Assembly (NCBI GenBank): GCA_028714695.1
Contig: JAQTLX010000006.1
Span: forward strand, 140,449-204,448
DNA: 64,000 nucleotides
DNA from: Ignavibacteria bacterium
GTDB taxonomy: Bacteria; Bacteroidota; Ignavibacteria; Tepidaquicellales; Tepidaquicellaceae
Direction of reading: 5' to 3'
The notes under the pieces are model-generated. The model worked only from the letters and a program-made list of their open reading frames with translations. It had not been told where the DNA came from and made no database searches. How positions within the stretch are numbered: the first letter of the stretch is position 1; every line of letters starts with the position of its first letter. Positions 19,123-27,712 of the stretch are shown here, one piece after another. The position numbers and the translations under genes are program-made.

Positions 19123-20439
19123 ATGGATTTATTCGATAATAACAATCCCGAATCGCAGAAATCAAGACCGCTTGCGGAAAGACTTCGTCCGGATATACTC
19201 GATGATTTCGTCGGACAGAAACATCTCATTGGCAAAGGCAAACCCATCAGCCTTATGATTGAAAATAAATCCATAGTCTCTATGATTTTCTGGGGTCCTC
19301 CGGGAGTCGGAAAAACCACTCTCGCACTTCTCATTTCTAAACTAGTCGATTCCGAATTCATACAGTTGTCTGCGGTATCATCAGGCGTTAAAGATGTAAG
19401 GGAAGCGATAGAAGTCGCGGACAGAAATCTGAAATTTTATCAGAGAAGAACAATTTTATTCATAGATGAAATTCACAGGTTCAATAAATCACAGCAGGAT
19501 TCCCTCCTGCACAGCGTTGAAAAAGGCACCGTGATTTTAATCGGCGCTACAACGGAAAATCCTTCTTTCGAAGTAATCTCTCCCCTGCTTTCAAGATGCC
19601 GTGTCTTCACGCTTGAAGAACTTGAGAAATCGGATTTCGAAAAGATTTTGAAACGCGCGCTTAATGACGATATTATTTTAAAAGATTTCAATATAAAATT
19701 CGAAGACGAGAATTTTCTTATTTCACTTTCAAACGGCGATGCAAGACGTCTCCTGAACGGTCTCGAACTTTCCGTAAAACTTGCCGATAAGACAGACGGG
19801 AATAATATACTCATTACAAACGGTGTTCTTAAAGATGCATTCCAGACAAATTATATCAAATATGATAAAAACGCCGAGGAGCATTACAATATTATTTCTG
19901 CATTTATAAAAAGCATTAGAGGCAGCGACCCTGATGCCGCGGTTTACTGGCTCGCAAGAATGCTGAAAGGCGGCGAAGACCCAAAGTTTGTCGCGAGAAG
20001 AATGATTGTTCTGGCTTCCGAAGACATCGGCAATGCCGACCCTTATGCAATAACGCTCGCCGTAAGCGCTTTCACTGCCTGCGATTATCTTGGCATGCCA
20101 GAAGCAAGGATTATTCTTTCCCAATGCGCAACGTACCTTGCCTGCTCGCCTAAAAGCAATGCGGCTTACATGGCAATTCATGACGCTGAGGGCGATGTCA
20201 ATTCGCTCCCCGCATACGATGTGCCTATTCATCTGCGTAACGCTCCTACCAAACTAATGAAGGAACTCGGTTACGGCTCGGGATATAAGTATGCTCACGA
20301 TTACGAAGGTCATTATGCCGAACAGCAGCATCTTCCAGATGAGATTAAAGATAAAATTTATTACAATCCTTCGAATCAGGGACGCGAGGAAAAGTTTAAG
20401 GATTATCTTGATAATACGAAAAGAAAGAAAAAAAAATAA
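19123..20439 (+). CDS. rarA: Replication-associated recombination protein A (RarA/MgsA)
   Basis: A 438-residue AAA+ ATPase related to clamp-loader subunits and eukaryotic WRNIP1. Walker A is GPPGVGKTT (58-66), Walker B ILFIDEIHRF (111-120), sensor 1 is in LIGATTENPSFEVI, and the C-terminal MgsA domain contains RMLKGGEDPKFVARRMIVLA and ASEDIGNADP. RarA tetramers act at stalled replication forks. The length is normal. The start lies one base behind the aminotransferase stop. Confidence 0.96.
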   Translation: MDLFDNNNPESQKSRPLAERLRPDILDDFVGQKHLIGKGKPISLMIENKSIVSMIFWGPPGVGKTTLALLISKLVDSEFIQLSAVSSGVKDVREAIEVADRNLKFYQRRTILFIDEIHRFNKSQQDSLLHSVEKGTVILIGATTENPSFEVISPLLSRCRVFTLEELEKSDFEKILKRALNDDIILKDFNIKFEDENFLISLSNGDARRLLNGLELSVKLADKTDGNNILITNGVLKDAFQTNYIKYDKNAEEHYNIISAFIKSIRGSDPDAAVYWLARMLKGGEDPKFVARRMIVLASEDIGNADPYAITLAVSAFTACDYLGMPEARIILSQCATYLACSPKSNAAYMAIHDAEGDVNSLPAYDVPIHLRNAPTKLMKELGYGSGYKYAHDYEGHYAEQQHLPDEIKDKIYYNPSNQGREEKFKDYLDNTKRKKKK

Positions 20440-20443
20440 TTAT

Positions 20444-21406
20444 TTATTGTTCGTTATTCTTTATGAAATTTTCAATATACTCGGGCACTTCGGGTTCGCC
20501 CGCAAAAAAGTCTCCCCTCTTGCCCATTGTATAAGCCCATCTGTGCAGCCATGATATACCTGACTTTTTATAATACTCATCATTTGTCTTGTAACATTCA
20601 TCCTTCATTGCATCTTCAAAATTTATGAACTTATATCCCCGATTTTGGTACATCTCAAAAAGCCTGTCATAATTATCCGCGTTCAGAAGATTAGCGTGAG
20701 TCAGGAGAATGTGTTTAACGTTATATCCGAATATTTTAATTGACTGACTTTCATAATAATCAATTACCTTCTCCATATAAGAGATATATTCATCGCCGAT
20801 TAATTTCTTCAAAGAATCATTTTCCTCGAACGACGCTTTTTCATATGCCCGCGCGAATTCATAATCTGCATTATCAATAGTTACAGGAGTAACAGTATAT
20901 CCTCTGTGATTCAGAAAACTCTCAAGGGAATCCGCTTTCTCTTTCGTATTGCCTCTGAATAAAAACGGGTGCCTGAAGTAAACAAGTTTCTTTCCGTATT
21001 CTCCTAACACTTTTGTCAAAATTGTTTCGCCCTTAATTATATCTTTTGAGAATTCTTTGAAAGAAAGATCATTATAATTTGAATGCGCGAATGTATGATT
21101 GCTGAGTTCCATTCCGCTTCCAAGCCACTTCCTTAATATGTTGTATTTATTGCTGTCGAGATGAATGCCGCTGTACATCTTGCCTTCATTCACCGCTCCA
21201 ATAGCCTTGATACCGTATTTCTTCAATGCGGCAAGAATATTATCGGTAATATAATTGTAAGTGTTTGTGTCTTTGTAATATTTTACTACAACGGGAAGGT
21301 CGTCGATTGTGATGCACATTTCCCTCTGTATATCTTGAGAAAATGCATTTGTAAAAAAGATGATTAGTATTATCAGAGGAAGTATTATCTTTTTAACAAT
21401 ACTCAC
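20444..21406 (-). CDS. Polysaccharide deacetylase family protein, exported
   Basis: 320 residues with a signal peptide (to about residue 24, NAFSQ). The NodB-type catalytic motifs are present: TIDDLP with D35/D36 and the metal ligands H104 and H108 in SNHTFAHSN, followed by the YFRHPFLFRG motif with its Arg. The family removes N- or O-acetyl groups from peptidoglycan, chitin or exopolysaccharide; an envelope substrate is inferred. It is the last gene of gyrA-threonine aldolase-deacetylase (gap of 5 bases) and converges with rarA. Confidence 0.88.
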   Translation of the reverse strand: MSIVKKIILPLIILIIFFTNAFSQDIQREMCITIDDLPVVVKYYKDTNTYNYITDNILAALKKYGIKAIGAVNEGKMYSGIHLDSNKYNILRKWLGSGMELSNHTFAHSNYNDLSFKEFSKDIIKGETILTKVLGEYGKKLVYFRHPFLFRGNTKEKADSLESFLNHRGYTVTPVTIDNADYEFARAYEKASFEENDSLKKLIGDEYISYMEKVIDYYESQSIKIFGYNVKHILLTHANLLNADNYDRLFEMYQNRGYKFINFEDAMKDECYKTNDEYYKKSGISWLHRWAYTMGKRGDFFAGEPEVPEYIENFIKNNEQ

Positions 21407-21411
21407 AGAAG

Positions 21412-22434
21412 TCAGAATATGCTTTTAAAAATCTTCACCGCTTCTTCAACTTCAGCAGTGCTCACGTCAAGATGAAATACAACTCTTATGCTAGTCGTGG
21501 TTCCGGCGGAAAACAGAATACCTTTCTCTTTCATCCTGTTCAGAAATTCGCTTCTCTCCATTCCATCAATTTCGAACATGACCATATTCGTATGAACTGA
21601 ATTAAGGTCTATTTTAACTCTTGGGATTAATGATATTTCTTTAGCGAAATATTTTGCTTTATTGTTATCTTCCTTTAATCTTTCAACGTTGTTTTCAAGT
21701 GCATAAAGCGCTGCTGCCGCAAGTATGCCCGACTGCCTCATACCGCCGCCGAGTATCTTTCTCCATTTATGCGCCTTGGCAATGAATTCGGCATCCCCGC
21801 AAAGTATTGAACCGACAGGAGCGCCGAGCCCCTTTGAGAAACAGAATGAAATTGAATCGCAGTAGGATGCATATTCCTTAACCGGTATCCCCGTCTCAAC
21901 GTAAGCATTGAATATCCTTGCTCCGTCCATATGAACCTTAATGCCGTTCTCATGAGCGTATGCGGAAATTTCTTTTATGTTTTCGATAGGCTGAATGGTT
22001 CCGCCGCCGCGGTTGTGTGTGTTTTCAAAACAGATTAATCTGGATAACGGAAAATAATATTCTTTCGTTCTTACTCTTTTCTTAATATCGTCGAGTTTCA
22101 TTACACCGTTCGTGCCCGGTATCGTAACCATCTGAACGTTAGAGATGATTGCAGGAGCCCCTGTCTCATAATTGAAAATATGTGCTTCCGCTTCGCAGAT
22201 TACTTCGTCGCCCTGAAATGTATGTGATTTAATTGCGAGTTGATTGCCCATGCATCCTGTCGGAACGAACAATGCTTTTTCCTTGCCCGATATATCCGCA
22301 CATTTCTCTTGTAACCTGTTAACCGTAGGATCTTCACCGAATACATCATCACCGACTTCGGCATTGAACATGGCTTCCCTCATGCCTTTTGAAGGTCTTG
22401 TAACCGTATCGCTTCTTAAATCTATGTATTTCAT
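21412..22434 (-). CDS. ltaE: Low-specificity L-threonine aldolase
   Basis: 340 residues of the PLP-dependent beta-eliminating lyase family. Motifs: DLRSDTVTRP at 5-14, GDDVFGEDPTVNRLQ, HMDGAR (168-173) and the Schiff-base lysine K201 in CFSKGLGAPVGS. It splits L-threonine or allo-threonine to glycine and acetaldehyde. It begins 9 bases after gyrA and is probably read from the same transcript, an ordinary housekeeping arrangement without functional link. Confidence 0.95.
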   Translation of the reverse strand: MKYIDLRSDTVTRPSKGMREAMFNAEVGDDVFGEDPTVNRLQEKCADISGKEKALFVPTGCMGNQLAIKSHTFQGDEVICEAEAHIFNYETGAPAIISNVQMVTIPGTNGVMKLDDIKKRVRTKEYYFPLSRLICFENTHNRGGGTIQPIENIKEISAYAHENGIKVHMDGARIFNAYVETGIPVKEYASYCDSISFCFSKGLGAPVGSILCGDAEFIAKAHKWRKILGGGMRQSGILAAAALYALENNVERLKEDNNKAKYFAKEISLIPRVKIDLNSVHTNMVMFEIDGMERSEFLNRMKEKGILFSAGTTTSIRVVFHLDVSTAEVEEAVKIFKSIF

Positions 22435-22443
22435 GTTAGTAAA

Positions 22444-24924
22444 TTAAAACAGTTTTTCAGGGTCCGTGCCGTTTGAAGCATCTTTATCTTCTTCGGCAAT
22501 CCTTGCAACGGCGCAGATTCTGTCGTTGTCGCTTATTCTTATTAATTTCACACCCTGCGCATTACGGCCCATTACTCTGATGTCTTTCACCTTCTGTCTT
22601 ATCAGAATTCCTCTTGATGTTATTATCATCAAATCATCAGTATCCGTTACTTCTTTGATTGTAATCATCTTGCCCACTTTATCAGTCGTCTTAACTGTTA
22701 TAACACCCTTGCCGCCGCGGTTTGTTATTCTGTAATCGCCGAGGTCGCTTCTCTTGCCGAATCCCTTTTCCGTAACAACAAGAATTGTTGCGCTGGCTCT
22801 TACGACTGCAATCATACCGACAACGTAATCTCCCTTGCCGAGTTTGATTCCCCGCACGCCCGTGGCAGTTCTTCCCATATCGCGTACGAGAGATTCGTTG
22901 AATCTGATTGCAAGACCGCTGTGTGTACCGATTACGATTTCCTGATGTCCGTTTGTCAGTTTCACTTCAACAAGCGAATCGCCTTTTACGATATTGATTG
23001 CATTGATACCGTTCTTTCTGATATTCGAATATGCATCAAGTTTGGTTTTCTTAATTACGCCAAGTTTCGTAATCATGGTTACGTATAGTTCTTCCTTAAA
23101 ATCCTTAACCATTACGAAAGCGGAAATGTTCTCGTCCTTTTCTTTTTCAATAAGATTGAGAATGGATTTTCCTCTCGAAGCCCTTGAACCTTCCGGAAGG
23201 TCATAAACTTTAAGCCAGTAACATTTACCCTGGTCAGTAAAGAACATAATATACTGATGAGTCGAGCCTATGAACATATGTTCGATGAAATCCTCGTCCG
23301 TACTTCCTGTCGATGCCGCTGTAATACCTTTTCCGCCTCTGCCCTGTGATTTATATGACGACACGGGGATTCTCTTTATGAATCCTTTATTTGAAATTGT
23401 TATTACAACGTCCTCTTCCTTGATAAGTTCCTTAAGCATTTCATCGTCGGACATCTTTTTCACATCATGAATTATCGACGTTCTTCTTTCGTCGCCGAAT
23501 TTCTCCTTAAGTTCTTTCAAATCGGTTGCGATAATTTCCCTTCTCAGGTCTTCGCTCGCGAGAATTCTTTTCAGTCTTTCTATGGTTTTTAAAAGTTCTT
23601 TATATTCTTCTTCAATTTTCTTTCTTTCGAGTCCCGTAAGTCTCTGGAGTCTCATTTCAAGAATCGCGACTGCCTGAATCTCGGATAGTTTGAATCTCTT
23701 CATCAATCCTTCTTTCGCTGTAGGCGTATCTTTGGATTTCTTGATGAGTTTAATAATCTCGTCAATATTATCCAGAGCAATTATGTAACCTTCAAGAATA
23801 TGAGCGCGTTTCTCAGCCGCATCGAGTTCGAATTTCGTACGTCTTACTATTACTTCAAGTCTGTGCTTAATAAAGTGGAACATCATGTCTTTGAGAGTAA
23901 GCACTTTCGGTACGCCGTCAACGAGTGCAAGTGTAATAATGCCGAATGTAACCCTCATCTGGGTATGTTTGTACAGATTGTTCATTATAACGTGCGGGTT
24001 TGCATCTCTCTTCAGACCTATTACTACACGCATACCGTCCCTGTCACTTTCATCGTTAATCGATGCAATATCATCTATACGCTTATCTCTTACCAGTTGG
24101 GCTATTGCTTCGATAAGCGAAGCTTTATTTACCTGATAAGGTAATTCTGTTATAATAATATTCTGTTTGTTATTCCTGTCCGGTTCAATTGCAACCTTTG
24201 CCTGAAGAATTATTTTCCCCCTGCCAGTTTCATAAGCCTCTACAACGGGGTCATAGCCGTATATAATACCGCCCGTAGGAAAGTCGGGCGCGGTAACATA
24301 TTTCATGAGTTTCTTTACAGTCGCATCGGGATTCTTAAGGAAATATATAAGACCGTCGCAAACTTCAGTAAGGTTATGCGGTGCTATATTTGTAGCCATT
24401 CCAACTGCAATACCGTTTGAACCGTTTACGAGCAGGTTCGGAAGCACTGATGGCAGCACAGAAGGTTCTTTAAGAGTTTCATCAAAGTTCGGAGTAAAAT
24501 CAACAGTGTTTTTATCAATATCCTGGAGCATTGTTTCAGCAATCTTGGATAAACGTGCTTCAGTATAACGCATAGCAGCAGGTGAGTCGCCGTCAATAGA
24601 ACCGAAGTTCCCCTGTCCGTCAACGAGTGTATATCGAAGTGAAAAATCCTGCACCATTCTTACCATGGAATAATAAACTGCAAGGTCGCCGTGCGGGTGA
24701 TATTTACCAAGGACTTCACCGACTATCCTTGCGGATTTTTTATACGGTTTATTTGCGGCAACACCTAAATCACTCATTCCAAAAAGTATGCGTCTATGAA
24801 CGGGTTTAAGACCGTCGCGTATATCGGGAAGCGCCCTTGAAACAATTACAGACATTGAGTAGTCAATGTAAGACGTTTTTAATTCGTCTTCGATATTGAC
24901 CGGGATAATTTTTTCGTTTGGCAT
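22444..24924 (-). CDS. gyrA: DNA gyrase subunit A
   Basis: 826 residues. The N-terminal breakage-reunion domain has the catalytic Tyr at 120 (AMRYTEARL). The C-terminal pinwheel has the GyrA box QGRGGKG near residue 525 and further [13 protein letters not shown] blades, which separates it from ParC. With GyrB it introduces negative supercoils. The quinolone-determining region reads [15 protein letters not shown] (76-90): the residues aligned with E. coli Ser83 and Asp87 are Leu81 and Tyr85, the substitutions known from resistant mutants. The codons (CTT and TAT) were read directly from the sequence. First gene of a three-gene unit. Confidence 0.97.
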   Translation of the reverse strand: MPNEKIIPVNIEDELKTSYIDYSMSVIVSRALPDIRDGLKPVHRRILFGMSDLGVAANKPYKKSARIVGEVLGKYHPHGDLAVYYSMVRMVQDFSLRYTLVDGQGNFGSIDGDSPAAMRYTEARLSKIAETMLQDIDKNTVDFTPNFDETLKEPSVLPSVLPNLLVNGSNGIAVGMATNIAPHNLTEVCDGLIYFLKNPDATVKKLMKYVTAPDFPTGGIIYGYDPVVEAYETGRGKIILQAKVAIEPDRNNKQNIIITELPYQVNKASLIEAIAQLVRDKRIDDIASINDESDRDGMRVVIGLKRDANPHVIMNNLYKHTQMRVTFGIITLALVDGVPKVLTLKDMMFHFIKHRLEVIVRRTKFELDAAEKRAHILEGYIIALDNIDEIIKLIKKSKDTPTAKEGLMKRFKLSEIQAVAILEMRLQRLTGLERKKIEEEYKELLKTIERLKRILASEDLRREIIATDLKELKEKFGDERRTSIIHDVKKMSDDEMLKELIKEEDVVITISNKGFIKRIPVSSYKSQGRGGKGITAASTGSTDEDFIEHMFIGSTHQYIMFFTDQGKCYWLKVYDLPEGSRASRGKSILNLIEKEKDENISAFVMVKDFKEELYVTMITKLGVIKKTKLDAYSNIRKNGINAINIVKGDSLVEVKLTNGHQEIVIGTHSGLAIRFNESLVRDMGRTATGVRGIKLGKGDYVVGMIAVVRASATILVVTEKGFGKRSDLGDYRITNRGGKGVITVKTTDKVGKMITIKEVTDTDDLMIITSRGILIRQKVKDIRVMGRNAQGVKLIRISDNDRICAVARIAEEDKDASNGTDPEKLF

Positions 24925-24955
24925 TTATTCTTAAATTTTTAATCGTGAAATCAAA

Positions 24956-24981
24956 TAAAAAACCCGTAAAAATTTCACGGG
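24956..24981 (-). terminator. Terminator behind tRNA-Ala
   Basis: On the minus strand the stem CCCGT/ACGGG is followed by six T, just after the tRNA 3' end and before gyrA. Confidence 0.8.
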
Positions 24982-24988
24982 AATTTTG

Positions 24989-25061
24989 TGGAGCTAACGG
25001 GAGTCGAACCCGTCACCTCTTCGTTGCGAACGAAGCGCTCTACCAAATGAGCTATAGCCCC
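24989..25061 (-). tRNA. tRNA-Ala (anticodon CGC)
   Basis: Cloverleaf on the minus strand: acceptor GGGGCTA with TAGCTCC, including the G3-U70 pair that identifies alanine tRNAs, anticodon stem CTTCG/CGAAG with loop TTCGCAA (CGC), T-loop TTCGACT and discriminator A. CCA is not encoded. Confidence 0.95.
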
Positions 25062-25114
25062 GAATTCTTTTAAAATACGAAATTTCGTGGTTTTTCTCAA
25101 TGTACTTTTTCAAA

Positions 25115-25147
25115 TAAAAAGGGGTTTGAGACCTGTCCCAAACCCCT
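25115..25147 (-). terminator. Intrinsic terminator of the lipoprotein gene
   Basis: Minus-strand stem AGGGGTTTG/CAAACCCCT (9 bp) followed by TTTTTATTTG, 24 bases after the stop at 25171. Confidence 0.88.
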
Positions 25148-25170
25148 GTAAAACCTATATTTGAAAGTAA

Positions 25171-25809
25171 CTACTTGCCCATGTTCTTTAAATCGTCCAT
25201 ACTCTGGAATTCGATGTCTTTCGGAGGATCAAAAAAGGTTTCCGTAAGTTTTGCATCGGGTTCAAACGCTGTGGCTGTCATTGTTGTTTTGCCGTCGGTG
25301 AATTTCAATGCTGCCATATCTTTGTATACCCAGATTTTTTCTTCTCCCTTTGAATAGACGTCGCATTTGTATCCTATTATTTCTTCCGTGCTGCCTTTTG
25401 TATAGTCTTTTAATTTATCTTTTACGTCGAATAATTTTCCGAATTCTTTATTGAAACTTTCGTCTTTGGAGACATCCATTTTCATACCCATTTTCTTGCC
25501 TGCCATATCGATAACCATATACATCATTCCGTCTTTGATGTACATTACGGAATTCATGTCCTGCTGTGCTTCTTTTGAGGCTATTTCAAGTTTTGCGTTC
25601 TTTCCCTTGAAATACATATCGAGTGTACCGCTTTCTTTTTCACCCTTCATTTCATATTTCAGATGTTTTGGTGAATTAATATCGCCTGCGGATTCTTTTT
25701 TATCTTCAGACTTTCCGTCTTTCGATGCATCTTTCTTTCCGCATCCTGCAGTAAAGCCGATACTTATCATTAATACTAATAACAGGTAGAAAAATTTTTG
25801 TGTCTTCAT
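25171..25809 (-). CDS. Lipoprotein, DUF4412/LolA-like
   Basis: 212 residues. Signal with lipobox FTAGC (Cys 23), then a Lys/Asp/Ser-rich linker (KKDASKDGKSEDKKESAG). A beta-rich domain of about 160 residues (LKYEMKGEKESGTLDMYFKG, MYIKDGMMYMVIDMAGKKMG, IIGYKCDVYSKGEEKIWVYK) follows. This pattern, with Met-rich strands and a single Cys in GYKCDVY, resembles DUF4412 proteins, which are predicted to have a LolA-like lipid-carrier fold. Function unknown. It is monocistronic with its own terminator. Confidence 0.7.
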   Translation of the reverse strand: MKTQKFFYLLLVLMISIGFTAGCGKKDASKDGKSEDKKESAGDINSPKHLKYEMKGEKESGTLDMYFKGKNAKLEIASKEAQQDMNSVMYIKDGMMYMVIDMAGKKMGMKMDVSKDESFNKEFGKLFDVKDKLKDYTKGSTEEIIGYKCDVYSKGEEKIWVYKDMAALKFTDGKTTMTATAFEPDAKLTETFFDPPKDIEFQSMDDLKNMGK

Positions 25810-25858
25810 AACTTTTTGTTTTAGTTTTATGTTTTGAGTAATAAGGCAAAATAATTAA

Positions 25859-26299
25859 ATTTACCTTTTATTAAAACATAAATTTATTCTACCCGATAAT
25901 AAAATACACGGAATAGTTTTATTCGATGGAGTCTGCAATTTCTGCAATTCCTCGGTAAATTTAATTATAAAACATGATAAAAACGACTATTTCAGATTCG
26001 CCTCGCTCCAATCTGAATTTGGGCGTAATTGTTTAAAGAAATTCAATCTACCCGAAGATAATTTATCGACTCTGATTTTAGTAGAAGGCAGCAAACATTA
26101 CTTACGTTCATCGGGAGCGCTAAGAATCGCAAAGCAACTTTCATACCCTATCAATCTTTCTTTTGCGTTAATCATCATTCCCCCATTCATAAGAAATTTC
26201 CTTTATACAATCATAGCAAACAACCGCTATAAATGGTTCGGGAAAAGAGAAACGTGCCGTATACCGACTCCAGAAGAACGTGAAAAGTTTATGGATTAA
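25859..26299 (+). CDS. DCC-family thiol-disulfide oxidoreductase-like ORF without normal start codon
   Basis: An open frame of 146 codons between stops encodes a complete DCC/DUF393 (YuxK-type) domain: GIVLFDGVCNFCNSSVNLII with the CxxC pair, FRFASLQSEFGR, SSGALRIAKQL, and the end IANNRYKWFGKRETCRIP. These are the family's diagnostic blocks over its full length. There is no in-frame ATG, GTG or TTG before the domain. The only initiator-like codons are ATT (25859, 25886) and ATA, none with a Shine-Dalgarno. Either translation starts at a rare codon or the start has been lost and this is a young pseudogene. Confidence 0.7.
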   Translation: MYLLLKHKFILPDNKIHGIVLFDGVCNFCNSSVNLIIKHDKNDYFRFASLQSEFGRNCLKKFNLPEDNLSTLILVEGSKHYLRSSGALRIAKQLSYPINLSFALIIIPPFIRNFLYTIIANNRYKWFGKRETCRIPTPEEREKFMD

Positions 26300-26332
26300 G
26301 TAAATTGTCAATTTTGCTGTCTTTCTCTAATA

Positions 26333-26406
26333 GTCATTCCCGTAGTCCTTTGCTTGTGTCATTCCCGTAATCCTTTGCTTGTGTCATTCCCGCGAACGCG
26401 GGAATC
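26333..26406. repeat. REP-like CATTCCCG tandem repeat and palindrome
   Basis: Two 25-base units starting GTCATTCCCGTA (26333-26357, 26358-26382) run into a third GTCATTCCCG that forms the palindrome ATTCCCGCG-AA-CGCGGGAAT. The 26300-26574 gap contains nothing else that I recognise. Confidence 0.75.
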
Positions 26407-26574
26407 AAAACCAAAACACATTATACGATGGATTTACTTTTAGTAGTATGAATTCACTCGGGCATATTTTTTCGACAAGACTCGAATGTTATATGCATTA
26501 TATATTTTTTGTATAAATATCTTCTGAATAGAATAAGTTGCGTAATCTTTGTAATTTGACTTATAACAAAAACA

Positions 26575-27084
26575 ATGAATCCACAAGCGGAAAAAATAAT
26601 CAGCATACTCAAATTAAAGAAACATTTCGAAGGCGGATATTACTCGGAAATTTACCGTTCGAAAGAATTTGTGAAAAATCTACCCGATAGATACAAAGGA
26701 AATCATGTTCATTATACATCGATTTATTTCCTTTTAAACGAAAATGATTTCTCTGCTTTTCATATACTAAAAAGCGATGAAATCTGGCATTTCTATGACG
26801 GTACTTCGCTCGATATACATGTAATAAACAAAGACGGGACTAAGGAGACCATCACACTGGGAAATAATATTTCTGAAGGGGAAAAATATATGCACCTTGT
26901 TGAAGGCGGCTGTTACTTTGCGGCAGAAGTCAGAGACAAAACTTCATTCGCGCTGGTCGGATGCACTGTTGCCCCGGGATTCGAATTCGAAGATTTCGAA
27001 ATGCCTTCGAGGGAATTTCTTTTAAAAAAATTCCCTCGACATGAAGAATTGATTGAAAGACTTAGCCGAACATGGAATAGTTGA
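26575..27084 (+). CDS. DUF985 cupin-domain protein
   Basis: 169 residues matching the DUF985 branch of the cupins over its full length: FEGGYYSEIYRS at the N-terminus, SIYFLLNENDFSAFHILKSD, EIWHFYDG and the end VAPGFEFEDFEM. The barrel has His/Glu residues in the usual metal-binding places (SDEIWHFY), but the ligand is not known for most members. Monocistronic, followed by a hairpin with T-run. Confidence 0.88.
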   Translation: MNPQAEKIISILKLKKHFEGGYYSEIYRSKEFVKNLPDRYKGNHVHYTSIYFLLNENDFSAFHILKSDEIWHFYDGTSLDIHVINKDGTKETITLGNNISEGEKYMHLVEGGCYFAAEVRDKTSFALVGCTVAPGFEFEDFEMPSREFLLKKFPRHEELIERLSRTWNS

Positions 27085-27171
27085 ATAAATCGTATGTTTT
27101 AGTTGATTTGAGGTTATTTTAGTTATTGATTATAAAGTTAATAACATTTATGTTTACACTGTATCACGATT

Positions 27172-27216
27172 AGAGGCTATACAAAGGGTTCCGTCCCGCG
27201 TTAATGCCTCTTTTTT
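27172..27216 (+). terminator. Probable terminator of the cupin gene
   Basis: Stem AGAGGC/GCCTCT with a long loop, directly followed by TTTTTT on the + strand. Confidence 0.5.
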
Positions 27217-27691
27217 ATTTAATAAACTCGAGTTTGCTTTTCAATCCATTCATAAATAAAATATCCGGATTGAACTTTCTTAACAGTGATGAATATTTAT
27301 TCCTGTCCGGAATTAAAAGTCTAACAAGTTTATTATGCTTCTTTAAATACTCAACCAAACAATAGAAATCTCCATCGCCAGTTACAATGACAGCCTTATC
27401 AAAATTATCATATTCTATCATTGTATGCAAAACTAATTCGGCATCTATATTTCCTTTTGTTTTTCCATTTGGCAGTGTAAGTGTAGGTTTAAAAACAATA
27501 ATATAGCCATAAGTTTGCAAAGAAGTGTATAAATTTGAATTAGTAGGATCATAGCCAATAAATAGAAAAGCATTTGTTACGTTAAATTTATCTTTCAAAT
27601 AAATTCTGAATCTTTTAAAATCAAGTTTCCAGCCTTGATTTAAAATTGAAAGATTTAAATTTTGACTATCTATAAATGCAAAGTTATTCAT
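27215..27691 (-). CDS. NYN-domain protein (LabA/DUF88-like, PIN-fold nuclease)
   Basis: 158 residues from the ATG at 27691; a TTG at 27709 in frame would add six. The NYN fold is visible from residue 3: FAFIDSQNLNLSI with the first catalytic Asp, GNIDAELVLHTM with the second and AVIVTGDGDFYCLVEYL with the third acidic cluster. NYN proteins are PIN-like ribonucleases or RNA-binding proteins. It follows the secreted-protein gene at 27713 closely in the same direction, though function does not connect them. Confidence 0.85.
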   Translation of the reverse strand: MNNFAFIDSQNLNLSILNQGWKLDFKRFRIYLKDKFNVTNAFLFIGYDPTNSNLYTSLQTYGYIIVFKPTLTLPNGKTKGNIDAELVLHTMIEYDNFDKAVIVTGDGDFYCLVEYLKKHNKLVRLLIPDRNKYSSLLRKFNPDILFMNGLKSKLEFIK

Positions 27692-27712
27692 AAAATTATA
27701 TTTGTCCAATTT

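Noticed and set aside
23800..24144. 114-codon ORF antisense to gyrA
   Set aside because: Shadow of a strongly conserved gene; no ribosome site.
22444..24924. ParC instead of GyrA
   Set aside because: The GyrA box QGRGGKG and full-length pinwheel C-terminus are present.
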